Shown: one piece after another, positions 1-8,991 of the stretch
Layout: each line of letters opens with the position of its first letter
How positions within the stretch are numbered: the stretch's first letter is position 1
Assembly (NCBI RefSeq): GCF_014203425.1
Contig: NZ_JACHJC010000001.1
Span: 310,001 to 374,000, forward strand
Source: Micromonospora echinospora
GTDB lineage: Bacteria > Actinomycetota > Actinomycetes > Mycobacteriales > Micromonosporaceae
DNA: 64,000 nt
Reading direction: 5' to 3'
Position numbers and translations under genes: made by a program
The notes under the pieces: generated by a model
What the model was told of the DNA's origin: nothing
Seen by the model: the letters and a program-made list of their open reading frames with translations, nothing else
Database searches by the model: none

Positions 1-460
1 CCCGGCAATGCTGTTCGCGTTCGCCGAGCCCGGCCAGTAGCCCTCGGTCGAGAGCGTTGCCCAGCACCGAGGTGTGCGGACCGGAGCCGGGTGGGGGCAA
101 CCGGTACGGTGCACCGGCCTCGTCGAGCGCACGCTGCAGTTGCGCGAAGGTGACCCCGGGCTCGACGGTGGCCAGGCCCAGTTCCGCGTCGAGGTCGAGC
201 CGGTCCAGCCGGGCGAGCCGGACGATCGCACCCGGCTCGGGCACCCGGGCGTCGTCATAGCCCCAGTTGCGGCCGAGTGCGTCTACCCGCCAACGGACCC
301 CGGCGGCGTTGAGCACACCGACGACGGCCATCAGTCCGGCCAGCGATTCGGGCTCGACCAGCCAGTCGGGTCGGTGTCCACGCGGGACGGTGGAGTCGGG
401 GGCCGCGCGGACCACCGCACCGGCGTTGGCCAGCAGATCTGGCAGGGCTGTGGCAGTCAT
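1..460 (-). CDS. FAD-linked oxidoreductase, partial (runs off left edge)
   Basis: Only the first 153 or so codons are present. Translation from the ATG at 460 gives an N-terminal FAD-binding (PCMH/vanillyl-alcohol-oxidase type) domain: a VEPESLAGL-like entry strand, a GRNWGY stretch in the flavin-pyrophosphate region, then VEPGVTFAQLQ, LPPPGSG and SVLGNALDRG, which are typical of flavocytochrome c/aryl-alcohol oxidase relatives. Its ATG overlaps the stop of the upstream glycosyltransferase-like gene by ATGA, so it is the distal gene of the lanthipeptide operon seen here. By family it would oxidise a small molecule or side chain with FAD; the substrate is unknown. The C-terminal substrate domain is outside the window, so covalent flavinylation cannot be judged. 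Confidence 0.75.
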   Translation of the reverse strand, partial: MTATALPDLLANAGAVVRAAPDSTVPRGHRPDWLVEPESLAGLMAVVGVLNAAGVRWRVDALGRNWGYDDARVPEPGAIVRLARLDRLDLDAELGLATVEPGVTFAQLQRALDEAGAPYRLPPPGSGPHTSVLGNALDRGLLAGLGEREQHCR

Positions 461-1296
461 GCCTGCTCCAGGGCGACGCGCAGTTGCCCGGGCGCCACGC
501 CGTAGTCACTGACGAGGATCCGGCGGATCATGGTGAACACCTCGACGATCTGTTCGGCACCGCCGCCTCGTTTCAGGTTCCACAGGTGGCCGAAGGCCGG
601 GGGTGGGCTCAGCCAGCGCAGCGAGCGGGTGGACCAGCGGGCGGCGAAGATGCTGGTGACCGGCCGGCCGGCGCGCATCGTCAGGTCGGTGGCGAGCACC
701 TGCTCGGCAACGGTCATGTGCAGGTGAGGGTCCCGCCCGGGAGTGGCCGGGTTACCGTCCAGGAAGGCCAGACCGGTGGCGCTGATCCGATCCGCGAGTG
801 CCCGGTCGGCGGCGCGGAACAGGGCGGTGTTGCCGACCAGTCCGGGAGCGTCGGGCAGATCCACCCCGGCCGGGTTGCACAGGCCGCGCAGGCCGGCGTA
901 GAAATCACCGTCCCCCACCTCGAGGTGCGCGAAGTGCGATCCGGGGCCGGTGAGCCGCAGCGGCGCGAGCAGGTAGGCGTCGGTGTCGACCAGGACCGCG
1001 TCCGGGAACCGGGCCAGGGCGAGCAGCTTCGGCAACGCGAAGCAGGCGCTCCTGTCGTACCGGTGGTCGAGCCCGGTGTCGTCGAGCGGTGTGGTCCGGT
1101 CGTAGAGGTCGAGCCAGCCCAGCCCGGCCAGCCAGTCCGTGGTCGGGGCGTCGGCGTACAACTCGACCGGGCCGGCGTGACGCCGCCAGGACAGCACGCT
1201 GAGCAGCCAGGTGGCTGCGGCCAGCTGCCGGTACGCCCGGGGCCGCCAGCCCGGCACCCGCCAGTACGCGTGCACACCGCGCAGCCCTTCAGCCAT
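457..1296 (-). CDS. Glycosyltransferase-like protein with DxD motif
   Basis: A 279-aa protein with an early Rossmann-like segment, a central VLVDTDAYLLAPL stretch whose DTD is a plausible metal/nucleotide-sugar DxD motif, and a late HLWNLK segment as seen in small GT-A-like proteins. There is no signal peptide or membrane segment. The start at 1296 overlaps the transporter stop by 8 nt (ATGGCTGA), implying translational coupling inside the lanthipeptide operon. It may glycosylate the peptide or a cell-surface acceptor, but this rests on the motif and context only. It could instead be a non-catalytic GT-A-fold protein. Confidence 0.5.
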   Translation of the reverse strand: MAEGLRGVHAYWRVPGWRPRAYRQLAAATWLLSVLSWRRHAGPVELYADAPTTDWLAGLGWLDLYDRTTPLDDTGLDHRYDRSACFALPKLLALARFPDAVLVDTDAYLLAPLRLTGPGSHFAHLEVGDGDFYAGLRGLCNPAGVDLPDAPGLVGNTALFRAADRALADRISATGLAFLDGNPATPGRDPHLHMTVAEQVLATDLTMRAGRPVTSIFAARWSTRSLRWLSPPPAFGHLWNLKRGGGAEQIVEVFTMIRRILVSDYGVAPGQLRVALEQA

Positions 1297-3346
1297 GGTC
1301 GGGCACCAGCCGGGAGATGCCGTCGGCGGACCGTTCCACCACGAGGTGCCGACTGCCGAGGTGTGCCGCTACCGGCCGGTGGCTGACCACCACGAGGGTC
1401 TCCACCCGCTGCTGCACCGCGCGCAGCAGTCGCAGTTCCATCGCCCGGTCCAGGGAGTTCGTGGCCTCGTCCAGGATGAGCAGGGACGGCCGGCGCAGCA
1501 GCGCCCGGGCCAGCGCGAACCGCTGCACCTCCCCGGCACTGAAGGTGGCGTTGTCGATCTGGAGGGTGGTGCGCAGTCCCAGCCGCAGCGGTCGCAGCAC
1601 CTCGTCCAGCTCGAACAGGCGAAGCACCTCGTGCAGGTCCGCCTCCCCGATGTCGTCGGCACCGCTGCACAGACTGTCCCGCAGGCTGGTCCGGGCGAAG
1701 TCCGATCGGGGTGGCACGTAGCAGACCATCGGGCGGAGCCGGTCGGGGTCCCAGTCGGCGACGGGGACGCCGTACACCTCGGCGTGGCCGGACGGGACCG
1801 GATCGAGCCCGCACACGATCCGTGCCATCGTCGACTTGCCGGCACCGCTCGCCCCGCCGACGGTGACCGTCTCACCTCTCGCCACATGCAGGTCCAGCCG
1901 TAGGTCGAACCCGTCGCGCGGGCGATGCACCCGGACCTCGCGCAGCGCCACCGCCGGAGCGCCCGGCACCGGCTCGGTGCGGGTGCCGGCCGGTACCACC
2001 GGCAGGTCCATCAGGGTCGCGACGTAGCGGAGCTGTCGTTCCAGTTGGGCGGCGGCCGGCAGGCTCTCCGCGACGTTGACCACGGCGAACATCACCGTGC
2101 CACCCATGGTGAGGAAGCCGAAGAGTTCTCCGGTGCTGACCGCGCCGGCGGAGACGAGCACCGAACCGACCAGCAGAATCGCGTAGAGACCGACGAACCT
2201 CAGCGCCTCGGTCGGGCCGGTGACCCAGGAAAGCCGGAAGTTCAGTGCGCGGATCGCCTCGTTGAGCTGGTCCAGGCGGCGCGCGTGGGTGTCTCGCAGG
2301 TGTCCGGTCGCACCCAGTCCCCGGAATGTGGACAGCCCGCGGGTGAGGGTGATCAGAACCTCGTGGACCTCACCCTCGAGCCGGAGCCGCTCGTCGTAGT
2401 GCCGCACGATCGGCCGCCGGGCCAGCATGGTCAGCCCGACGTGCCCGACGGCGAGCGCGGCGACCACCGCGGACAGCGGCAGCGACATCGACACCATGAA
2501 GCTCATCAGGACCAGCACCGCGCAGACGTCGGTGAACACCGCCAGGGCCAGCCCGGTGCTTCCCTCACGGACCTCGCGGACGGTGGTCACCCGGTGCAGC
2601 AGGGAACCGGAGGATGTCTCGACGTTCGTGGCGGTCCGGGAGAGCCGGTCCACCAGGTGGTTGAGCAGGGCCCTGTCGAACGCCAGCCCCAGCGTGGTGA
2701 GGTGGCGGTGCCGGAACCAGAACATCGCGCTGAGCGCGAGGAAGAACAGAATCAGGCCGGCGACGAGGCCGGGAGCGCTGTCCCCGCCCTGCCCGCTCGC
2801 CCGGTTGAGGTACGGCATCAGCACCAGGTTGAGCAGCGTCAGCCCGGTGTAGAGCAACAGGCTGACGGCGAGTACCGGCACGACGTGACGGAAACGGAGA
2901 CCTCCTGCCCGTACCAACGGGCGCAGCCACCCGAGCCGGGCCACGCGGGGCCGGACGCTCGGTGCGGGGCTTTCCCGCGGCACCAGCACCCAGCCGGAGC
3001 AACGTTCCCGGTACCGGCGCTCGTCCAGCCACTCCGGGCCGGTGGCCGGGTCGAAGATCCTGACGCGGCGGAACCGCCGGCCGATCACTGTCACGAAGTG
3101 GTCGGCGCGCAGGTGCACCACCGCTCCGGTGGTCAGCGCGTCGAACGGGCAGTCGCGCGTACCCCGGTAGCCGACACCGCAGACCTCGGCGGCGGTGTCC
3201 CTCAACTCCCGCATCGATCGGGCGCCCCGGGCATCGAGTGTTTCCCGCAGCCGCGCCTCGGGCGGGTCGTGTCCCAGGAGCCGCAGGCTGACGACCAGGG
3301 CTTCCACGCCGCAGTCGTTGTCCTGGCGTTGCAGGGTGAAGGTCAT
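1289..3346 (-). CDS. Peptidase-containing ABC transporter (C39 protease + ABC exporter)
   Basis: A 685-aa protein with three parts. Residues 1 to about 140 form a C39 cysteine peptidase: QRQDNDCG gives the oxyanion Gln and catalytic Cys12, ADHFVTVIG the catalytic His, and FDPATG the Asp region. Residues from about 150 to 430 hold several hydrophobic transmembrane helices. The C-terminal ATPase shows Walker A GASGAGKST, a signature variant FSAGEVQ, Walker B LLILDEATNSLD and the switch His in VVSHRP. Such PCATs cut leaders after a double glycine and export the product. The precursor at 8431-8625 ends its leader in VAGG, so it is the obvious substrate. This transporter type is usual for class II lanthipeptides and less so beside LanB/LanC. 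Start ATG overlaps the lanC stop (ATGA). Confidence 0.9.
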   Translation of the reverse strand: MTFTLQRQDNDCGVEALVVSLRLLGHDPPEARLRETLDARGARSMRELRDTAAEVCGVGYRGTRDCPFDALTTGAVVHLRADHFVTVIGRRFRRVRIFDPATGPEWLDERRYRERCSGWVLVPRESPAPSVRPRVARLGWLRPLVRAGGLRFRHVVPVLAVSLLLYTGLTLLNLVLMPYLNRASGQGGDSAPGLVAGLILFFLALSAMFWFRHRHLTTLGLAFDRALLNHLVDRLSRTATNVETSSGSLLHRVTTVREVREGSTGLALAVFTDVCAVLVLMSFMVSMSLPLSAVVAALAVGHVGLTMLARRPIVRHYDERLRLEGEVHEVLITLTRGLSTFRGLGATGHLRDTHARRLDQLNEAIRALNFRLSWVTGPTEALRFVGLYAILLVGSVLVSAGAVSTGELFGFLTMGGTVMFAVVNVAESLPAAAQLERQLRYVATLMDLPVVPAGTRTEPVPGAPAVALREVRVHRPRDGFDLRLDLHVARGETVTVGGASGAGKSTMARIVCGLDPVPSGHAEVYGVPVADWDPDRLRPMVCYVPPRSDFARTSLRDSLCSGADDIGEADLHEVLRLFELDEVLRPLRLGLRTTLQIDNATFSAGEVQRFALARALLRRPSLLILDEATNSLDRAMELRLLRAVQQRVETLVVVSHRPVAAHLGSRHLVVERSADGISRLVPDHG

Positions 3347-4395
3347 CCCCGCGCCCCGACCACGGTCGCCGTCCCGTCACCCAGGCTCAGAACCGCGCCC
3401 CACCACGGCGGTGTCGGTTCGGTCGCCTCCACCAGCGCCAACGCGACGCCCAGCGGACCACTGAGCAGGGCGTGCGCCAGTGGCATGCCGAACACGGCGT
3501 TCAGCCCGCCGTCGTCGGTCCGGTCGAGATAGGCGACGAGCCGCGCGGTGAGCCGGACACGCAGGTCATCGGGTACGAGGCCGGCCCAGAGTGGGGCGAG
3601 CCTGGCCGCCAGGGCCACTCCGGCCAGGCCGTGACAGAGCGTCTCGTCGCTGGCGGGATCGGCGACCAGGGTGGCCAGCCGGGCAAGCGTCGGGGTGGTG
3701 ACCGGCGCCTGCGTCACCGAGACGGCCAGCGCGGCGTCCACGTCGGGGCCGAGCGCGACCGCCGTCCCCGGCAGCCCTGAGCACAGGGTGACGCCACCGA
3801 CACCGAGTTCCCCGGTGTCCAGCGCGGCGGGGGTCAGTCGGAGCAGGTCGCCAACAACCGTCGTGGCCGCGGCCTGCTCGTCCGCGACGTCCGCCAGCAT
3901 CCGCCGGAGCAGGAGGTTGCCCGGGCGGCCGTGGTACAGGCCGTTACTACGCTGTGCGGCGATCCGCCGGGCCACGTCCGCGAGCGAGGCGGCCATGCTG
4001 CCCCGCAACTCGTCGTCGGCGACGTCCCACAGTCGCATGCCCACCCCGCCGGCCCCGTTGATCAGGTCGACGTTTCCGGCTTCCAGGTCGGACCGGTACT
4101 GGGCCCGAAGCGCGGCGACGGCGTTCCGGTGGGCAGCCGCAACCAGGCGCGGGTCATCCGGCTCGTCGCCGAGGCACTCCCGGGCCAACCGGTGGAGCAG
4201 CCAGGCGGTGCGGTCGTCGGCAGCCGGCCCGGCGCCGAGTGCGACCCGGGTGAGTCCGGCCGCGAGTGGTCGCCGGTGCAGGCGCTGTGCGAGCAGTGCG
4301 ATGCCGGCCAGGGTCGCCGCAGGAGCCCCGCCGCGCTCCCGCAACTCGACGACGAGCTTGGCGAGCAGACGCCCGGCGGCCTGCGGGTCAGACAT
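3343..4395 (-). CDS. lanC: Lanthionine synthetase C-like cyclase (LanC)
   Basis: A 350-aa protein of the LanC family, which adds Cys thiols to dehydro-residues to close (methyl)lanthionine rings. Visible hallmarks are NGAGGVG, TLCSGLPG (first zinc Cys) and ETLCHGLAG (second zinc Cys plus adjacent His). I chose the ATG at 4395 (MSDPQAAG) over the longer frame to 4488 because the extra N-terminus is Arg-rich antisense-like sequence, and the 4395 start overlaps the lanB stop in ATGTCTGA. It lies between lanB and the PCAT gene in a fully coupled operon. Confidence 0.9.
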   Translation of the reverse strand: MSDPQAAGRLLAKLVVELRERGGAPAATLAGIALLAQRLHRRPLAAGLTRVALGAGPAADDRTAWLLHRLARECLGDEPDDPRLVAAAHRNAVAALRAQYRSDLEAGNVDLINGAGGVGMRLWDVADDELRGSMAASLADVARRIAAQRSNGLYHGRPGNLLLRRMLADVADEQAAATTVVGDLLRLTPAALDTGELGVGGVTLCSGLPGTAVALGPDVDAALAVSVTQAPVTTPTLARLATLVADPASDETLCHGLAGVALAARLAPLWAGLVPDDLRVRLTARLVAYLDRTDDGGLNAVFGMPLAHALLSGPLGVALALVEATEPTPPWWGAVLSLGDGTATVVGARG

Positions 4396-7231
4396 CCGCG
4401 CCGTCCCGGTCGGGTGTGCGGGTCGGGCACGCCGTCGCCGGTGTGGCGACGCGCTCCGCCGCCGACGACCGGCCGGCCCGACCGGCATCCACGGAGCGAG
4501 CCGTACGGGCCCGTAGCAGGCGGGCGGCGGCCATCACGATCTCCGGCTCCCGGGACACCGCCTGGTTGAGCGGGAGGCCCCGGTTCACAGTCATGTGGAT
4601 CAGGCTGTTGAGCGCCAGTAGGCGCGCGTCCGGCTCCAGCCCGGTCAGGTACGCGAGGGTGGGTTCGGGAACGCGGCTCTCGGTCGCGAACCGGTCTTCC
4701 AGCTGGGGCCGGGCGATGCGGTAGCTCGCCATCCACTCCCGTTGGTCACGGCTACTCGGCAGGCGAGGGTCCAGGCCGCGCAACCGGGCCAGGAAGGCCA
4801 CCGCGTCGGGCCCCGCGAGTTGGTGACACCAGGTGGCGATCCGGGTCACCGCGAGGACGTACCGCGCGGTGACCTCCGGGGTTCTGGCCAGGCGGCGGAT
4901 CCACCACGCCGAGTCGGCGCAGAAATGCGCAACGGTCGCGACGCGGGCGTCCCGGCCGCCGTACCGGTGGTCCTCAGGCACCCATGGGTGCGTCTCCACC
5001 GGGCAGGGGTGGTGCGGTGACCAGGCGGCGAGGTGGGCGCGCAGGTCGGCTAGCAGCTCCGGGGTGGCTGCCGGCAGCCGCAGCCGCAGCCGCAGGTGCG
5101 GGCGGTCGTCCCGGTAACGGATGTGGAACAGTTCACCGCGGTCCATCAGGGCGAGCACCTCTGCACGGGCCAGCCAGGTCTCCACTATCCGGTCCGGCGC
5201 GTAGACGTACCAACTGGTCCATTCGGGGTCCGCGGCCGGCGGTCGTCTGACGATCCGGGTGCTCGCCAGCCTCGCGGTAGCCGGGAGGTCGGCGCGCACC
5301 CACGGCACCCAGACGTCGTGTGCGTGGTCGCCGAGCCGTGAGGTCACCGGCGTGGCGACGGGCAGTGCCTCCTGCAGGACCAGCCGGTCGGAGCGGCGCA
5401 GCCGGCGAACCAGCCACCGGCGGTGGTCGACGTCGGTGACGTCCACCCGCAGCGTCAGGTCCGCGGAGCGCTCGGTCACCTCCACCACCGGGCCGAGACC
5501 CACCTCGCCGAGCACCCCGGCCAGCGCGCCCGGGTCTTCGGCGAGAGCGAGCAGGTCGGCACGGTGACCGGCGTCCAGGACCACCCCGCGCCGGGCGAAG
5601 AGACAGCGGCCACCGGTGATCCGGGGCACAACCGACCCCGGGGGCAGCTGGAACGCGGGGTCGATCATCCGGCCGGTGGCGTTGCCCTCGACGGCCACCA
5701 TCCCCAGCAGCCGCACCACCCACGGGTTGGTCGGCTGATCCAGGTTGAGTGGGCTGTCGAACCGCAGTTCAACCAGTCGCCCGTCCGGCAGGTGCACCAG
5801 GTGCAGGCGACCGTCGAGCACGGTCACCGCCAGGTCGGCCAACCCGATGTCGCCGGGCCGGGCCGGCAGGTTGAGGTTCAACCGGGGCAGCGGCCCGGCC
5901 GGCCGGCGGGTCAGCGGAGCACGACCGTCGACGGGCGTCCAGCCGAGCTCGACGGTCAGCCGACCGGGGTCCACCCGCTCCGGCGGCGCCGGCAACGCCA
6001 CCACGTCCGCCAGCCGCGCACCCGGACCGTGCCAGAGTCCCGACAGGGCCATCTTGAGCCACACGTCCGTCCCGGAGACCGGGTTGGCCAGCACTGCGCC
6101 GCAGACCATGCCGTTCGGCGGTTCGACGGCCGCGACCGGACCGGCCGGTCCGCCCGCCCGGGAGGTACGCCGCGGGCGCCAGCGGTCCACGTCCTGAGCG
6201 GTCCGCCACCAGTCGACCAACACGCCGTCCCGGTCCTCGGCGGGCACGAACAGCCGACGGGCCGGACCGGGCGGCGGCTCGGCCCCGACCGGCGGCGCTG
6301 GTTCCCGGCGCCAGCTACCGAGCGGATGGTCCACCGGTGCGCTCAGCAACCAGGACAGCGGCACCGCCCCACCGCTCACCATGGACTCCAGGTGGTTGCG
6401 CAGGGATGCCAGCCGGTCCCAGGGCCAGGTCATTCCGAGCAGCCGGGCCGCGCCGGCGACCAGGGCGGTGGCGGCCGTCCGGTCAACTGCGGGACGCACC
6501 GCGCTGAACGCGTCGACGAACTGGTCCGGGCGGAACGGCCGCTCGGTGGCCATCAGAGCGCCCACCGTCACCGCATGCGGCTGCGGATCGGCCGCGGAAA
6601 GCCGCGGGCGGTCGAGACGTGGCGTGTCGACGAACGGTCCCGGCGTGTGGATCGGCAGGAGCACCTGCTGCTCGACGCACCTGTCGAACTCCTCGCGGCC
6701 TAGTTCACCGATCCAGTCGGCGGCGCCACGAGGGCCGGTTGCCCGGCGCTGCGCGATCAGACGCAGCGCGGGCGTGTCCGGGGCCGACGAGGCGGCGCCC
6801 CGGTCCGGACGCAGGTACATCCACCGGCCGGCGTCGGCGGCGAGGGTGGGGTTGGCGAACCACTCGTCGATGCGCCGGGGCACGTCAACCGGATGTACCA
6901 CGACGTCGGTCTCCAGGTCGACCCGCGTGGGTCCGGGGTCGTCGACCAGGTCGGCCCGGGCGGAGAAGGCGAACAGACCGAACGGGGTGGGACGGTGCCT
7001 TGCCCGCGCCGCGTACACGGCCCGTAGGGTCCGATCGGTCCGCCATTCGCCGTCCGGCCCGGAGGACCGGCCGTACGTCGAGGCGTACCCGACCGCCAGG
7101 TCGAGCAGCCGCCCGGCCGCCTCGCGCGCGTGTACGTCGGCGGGGTCGACCCGCGGCACTGCAGGCAGCATCGGCACCCGGATCAGGCACCAGTCGCCGA
7201 CGCTCAGCCGGGGCGCCGTACCGCCACTCAC
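4388..7231 (-). CDS. lanB: Full-length lantibiotic dehydratase (LanB) with SpaB_C elimination domain
   Basis: A 947-aa protein. The N-terminal two thirds match the LanB glutamylation domain (RHRPTPFGLFAFSA near residue 80 is a strong family hallmark). The last 250 or so residues form the glutamate-elimination domain, recognised by WTSWYVYAPDRIVETWL, then FHIRYRDDRPHLRLRLR, and HMTVNRGL near the end. By family it uses glutamyl-tRNA to dehydrate Ser/Thr in the precursor core. Both domains are in one chain, as in classical class I lanthipeptide enzymes, not split as in thiopeptide systems. The GTG start is chosen because it overlaps the upstream stop as GTGA. Confidence 0.92.
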   Translation of the reverse strand: MSGGTAPRLSVGDWCLIRVPMLPAVPRVDPADVHAREAAGRLLDLAVGYASTYGRSSGPDGEWRTDRTLRAVYAARARHRPTPFGLFAFSARADLVDDPGPTRVDLETDVVVHPVDVPRRIDEWFANPTLAADAGRWMYLRPDRGAASSAPDTPALRLIAQRRATGPRGAADWIGELGREEFDRCVEQQVLLPIHTPGPFVDTPRLDRPRLSAADPQPHAVTVGALMATERPFRPDQFVDAFSAVRPAVDRTAATALVAGAARLLGMTWPWDRLASLRNHLESMVSGGAVPLSWLLSAPVDHPLGSWRREPAPPVGAEPPPGPARRLFVPAEDRDGVLVDWWRTAQDVDRWRPRRTSRAGGPAGPVAAVEPPNGMVCGAVLANPVSGTDVWLKMALSGLWHGPGARLADVVALPAPPERVDPGRLTVELGWTPVDGRAPLTRRPAGPLPRLNLNLPARPGDIGLADLAVTVLDGRLHLVHLPDGRLVELRFDSPLNLDQPTNPWVVRLLGMVAVEGNATGRMIDPAFQLPPGSVVPRITGGRCLFARRGVVLDAGHRADLLALAEDPGALAGVLGEVGLGPVVEVTERSADLTLRVDVTDVDHRRWLVRRLRRSDRLVLQEALPVATPVTSRLGDHAHDVWVPWVRADLPATARLASTRIVRRPPAADPEWTSWYVYAPDRIVETWLARAEVLALMDRGELFHIRYRDDRPHLRLRLRLPAATPELLADLRAHLAAWSPHHPCPVETHPWVPEDHRYGGRDARVATVAHFCADSAWWIRRLARTPEVTARYVLAVTRIATWCHQLAGPDAVAFLARLRGLDPRLPSSRDQREWMASYRIARPQLEDRFATESRVPEPTLAYLTGLEPDARLLALNSLIHMTVNRGLPLNQAVSREPEIVMAAARLLRARTARSVDAGRAGRSSAAERVATPATACPTRTPDRDGADV

Positions 7232-8250
7232 CCCGACCGTCCGTGCAGGTAGGAACGCATGGCACCGTGCGGGCGCATGGTCTCACCGTCCCGCCGCGCC
7301 GTGACCAGCCGGGCCCGCAACGCGGGGTCGGCGGTGTCGCAGGCGGCCACCAGCGCCAGGACCGCGTCCAGCGCTACGTGGTACGCCCCGGACAGCAGCG
7401 CCCGGAACTCGGCACGCAACGGCGGGGCGAACGGCTTGAGACGCCCGTTACGGGCCAGGGTGTCGAGGTCCCGCAGCATGTCGGTGACGCCGTGCCGAGC
7501 CAGGACGCACCTGCTGTAGGCATCGCTGTAGGTGGTCGCCCACGCCGAGGTGCCCGTGACGGTGGGCCCGAGCAGCGCCAGCAGACCTTCGGCCAGGCCC
7601 AGTGGCACGCCGGGCATGTTGGCCAGGAAGAGTTCCCCGTCGCCGTAGATGCCGGTGGGCCGGTCCGACGGGACGTCGGTCAGGTCGACGACGTCTGTCT
7701 CATCGACGTGGACGTCATCGGCTCGCAGTGTGTGGCTGGTGGTGGCGAGCAGGCCCGGCCCGGCCCAGGGCTCGTCGACGCGGAGCAGGTCCCGGCGCAG
7801 CAGCGCACTCCGCCGCCGGCCCTCCACCGGCACGCAGCCCATGGCGAGGTAGGTCGCCCGATCCGCGCCGGAGGCGAAACGCCACCGTCCGTCGATCCGC
7901 GCGGTCCCGTCTCCATCGGGACGGAGCACGCCCACCGGTGCGACGACGCCGAACACCTGGTTGTCCCGGGCGTACGTCCGGTCCAGCAGTTCGTCGGACG
8001 CGAAGGTCGAGAGGTAGTGCGCCGTGCCGTTCGCGATCATGCACAGCCAGCCCTCGGCGACGTCCCCGGCCGCCACGTGACGGACCAGTTCCAGCCCTTG
8101 GACGAGGCTGCGCGACTCCTCCGGGCCGCGTCGAAGCCACACCAGCGGGTACGGCGACTCCGCCCCGGCTCTCGGATCAGCGGTGCCCGGCGAGACAACC
8201 TGCTCCACGCGGCCCACGCGGCCTCCCGTGTCGGTGCAAAGGTCAGACAT
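7228..8250 (-). CDS. Acyl-CoA-dehydrogenase-like flavoprotein of the lanthipeptide operon
   Basis: A 340-aa protein from ATG 8250 (MSDLCTDTG). The frame is open to 8364, but that extension crosses the intergenic region with no ribosome site. The central part (LVRHVAAGDVAEGWLCMIANGTAHYLSTFASDEL) and C-terminal helices resemble short acyl-CoA dehydrogenase/flavin monooxygenase-type proteins; homology is by general pattern and the catalytic base is not obvious. It is the first gene after the precursor and overlaps lanB by GTGA. A likely role is oxidative tailoring of the peptide, for example of Cys or a dehydro-residue; this is inference. Confidence 0.6.
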   Translation of the reverse strand: MSDLCTDTGGRVGRVEQVVSPGTADPRAGAESPYPLVWLRRGPEESRSLVQGLELVRHVAAGDVAEGWLCMIANGTAHYLSTFASDELLDRTYARDNQVFGVVAPVGVLRPDGDGTARIDGRWRFASGADRATYLAMGCVPVEGRRRSALLRRDLLRVDEPWAGPGLLATTSHTLRADDVHVDETDVVDLTDVPSDRPTGIYGDGELFLANMPGVPLGLAEGLLALLGPTVTGTSAWATTYSDAYSRCVLARHGVTDMLRDLDTLARNGRLKPFAPPLRAEFRALLSGAYHVALDAVLALVAACDTADPALRARLVTARRDGETMRPHGAMRSYLHGRSG

Positions 8251-8367
8251 GGTGGATGCTTCCCGCGCCGGAGCGGGCTCCTCGTCTGCGGAACGAGTCT
8301 GGTCCGACCCGCTATCCGGCTTCTCCTCGTCCGCTATCCGGCGTCGACCCGGCCACGCGCACACGTT

Positions 8368-8410
8368 GGGCGGTACGGGGCCGACAATTCGGCAGTGCCC
8401 CGTACCGCCC
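8368..8410 (-). terminator. Attenuator hairpin between precursor and biosynthetic genes
   Basis: A perfect 13-bp inverted repeat (8368-8380 with 8398-8410, 17-nt loop) lies just after the precursor stop and before the flavoprotein start. There is no U-tract. This position is typical for partial termination that yields more precursor message than enzyme message. Confidence 0.65.
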
Positions 8411-8430
8411 TCAGCCGGGTGTCGGACGGA

Positions 8431-8625
8431 TCAGTACTGCTGACCGTTGCAGCCGGCGGTGGCGCACCTTCCGGTGATCGTGCACAGGTCGGTCGGCCGG
8501 AACCCGCCCGCGACATCCTCGGTCGCCTCGACCTCAAGAGCGGCGAAGTCCAGGTCGTCGAGGTCGATGAAGTTCTCGCTGGCGGACGTTCCCGGCACGG
8601 CGGCCGAGTTCGTGTCGTACGACAT
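8431..8625 (-). CDS. lanA: Lanthipeptide precursor peptide, class I, GG leader
   Basis: A 64-aa peptide. Residues 1-41 are an acidic leader with an FxLDDLD box (residues 19-26), comparable to the FNLD box bound by LanB/LanC, and end in VAGG. The predicted 23-residue core (42-64) has three Cys (48, 54, 59) and four Thr (45, 49, 51, 56), no Ser, and ends in QQY. So up to three methyllanthionine rings plus one spare dehydrobutyrine are possible. A strong GAGGAG ribosome site sits 6-7 nt before the ATG. The leader's GG suits the operon's C39 peptidase. It is the first gene of the operon and is followed by an attenuator hairpin. Confidence 0.88.
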   Translation of the reverse strand: MSYDTNSAAVPGTSASENFIDLDDLDFAALEVEATEDVAGGFRPTDLCTITGRCATAGCNGQQY

Positions 8626-8656
8626 GCGTTCTCCTCGTGGTCGGACCCTGTTGGAC

Positions 8657-8680
8657 GGCCGGCGTACCGGCCTGTGTCAA
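8657..8680 (-). promoter_or_regulatory. Candidate promoter/operator of the lanthipeptide operon
   Basis: Reading toward the precursor gene there is a perfect TTGACA at 8680-8675, followed by a 6-bp-arm palindrome (8657-8672, GGCCGG-N4-CCGGCC) 32 nt before the ATG. No good -10 hexamer is visible, so the call rests on the -35 word and position. The rest of 8640-8896 holds nothing else I can name. Confidence 0.3.
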
Positions 8681-8896
8681 GTCTCGGGCCCGGCGCTATC
8701 CCCGCCCTATCCCGCGGCGATGCGTCGGGTGACGCCCTCGGGCAGGCTGGCGGACCGACGCGCCAGCTCAACCACCCGCATGACGCGACCCTGAATCCGC
8801 ACCCTCGGGTACGGGTCAAGCTCCGCACCGCGGACCACAGTAACGGCCAGAGCACGCAGTGGGCCCAGCCGGCGATCGAGATCAGCTTCTGCCGGG

Positions 8897-8938
8897 GGTG
8901 CCCCTACGCTCCAGGGTCAGCTGGAGCGTAGGGGCACC
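8897..8938 (-). terminator. Strong terminator after the polysaccharide deacetylase gene
   Basis: A perfect 18-bp stem (8897-8914 with 8921-8938) with a 6-nt loop lies 54 bp beyond the stop of the leftward gene at 8992-10059. It separates that gene from the lanthipeptide promoter. Confidence 0.8.
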
Positions 8939-8991
8939 TGGTCGAGCACACCCACCCGAGCCGTTGCGGTGGCCTGGGCGGGCCACCGGGA

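Noticed and set aside
1925..3532. 535-aa rightward open frame
   Set aside because: Antisense to the PCAT and lanC genes, which have clear catalytic motifs.
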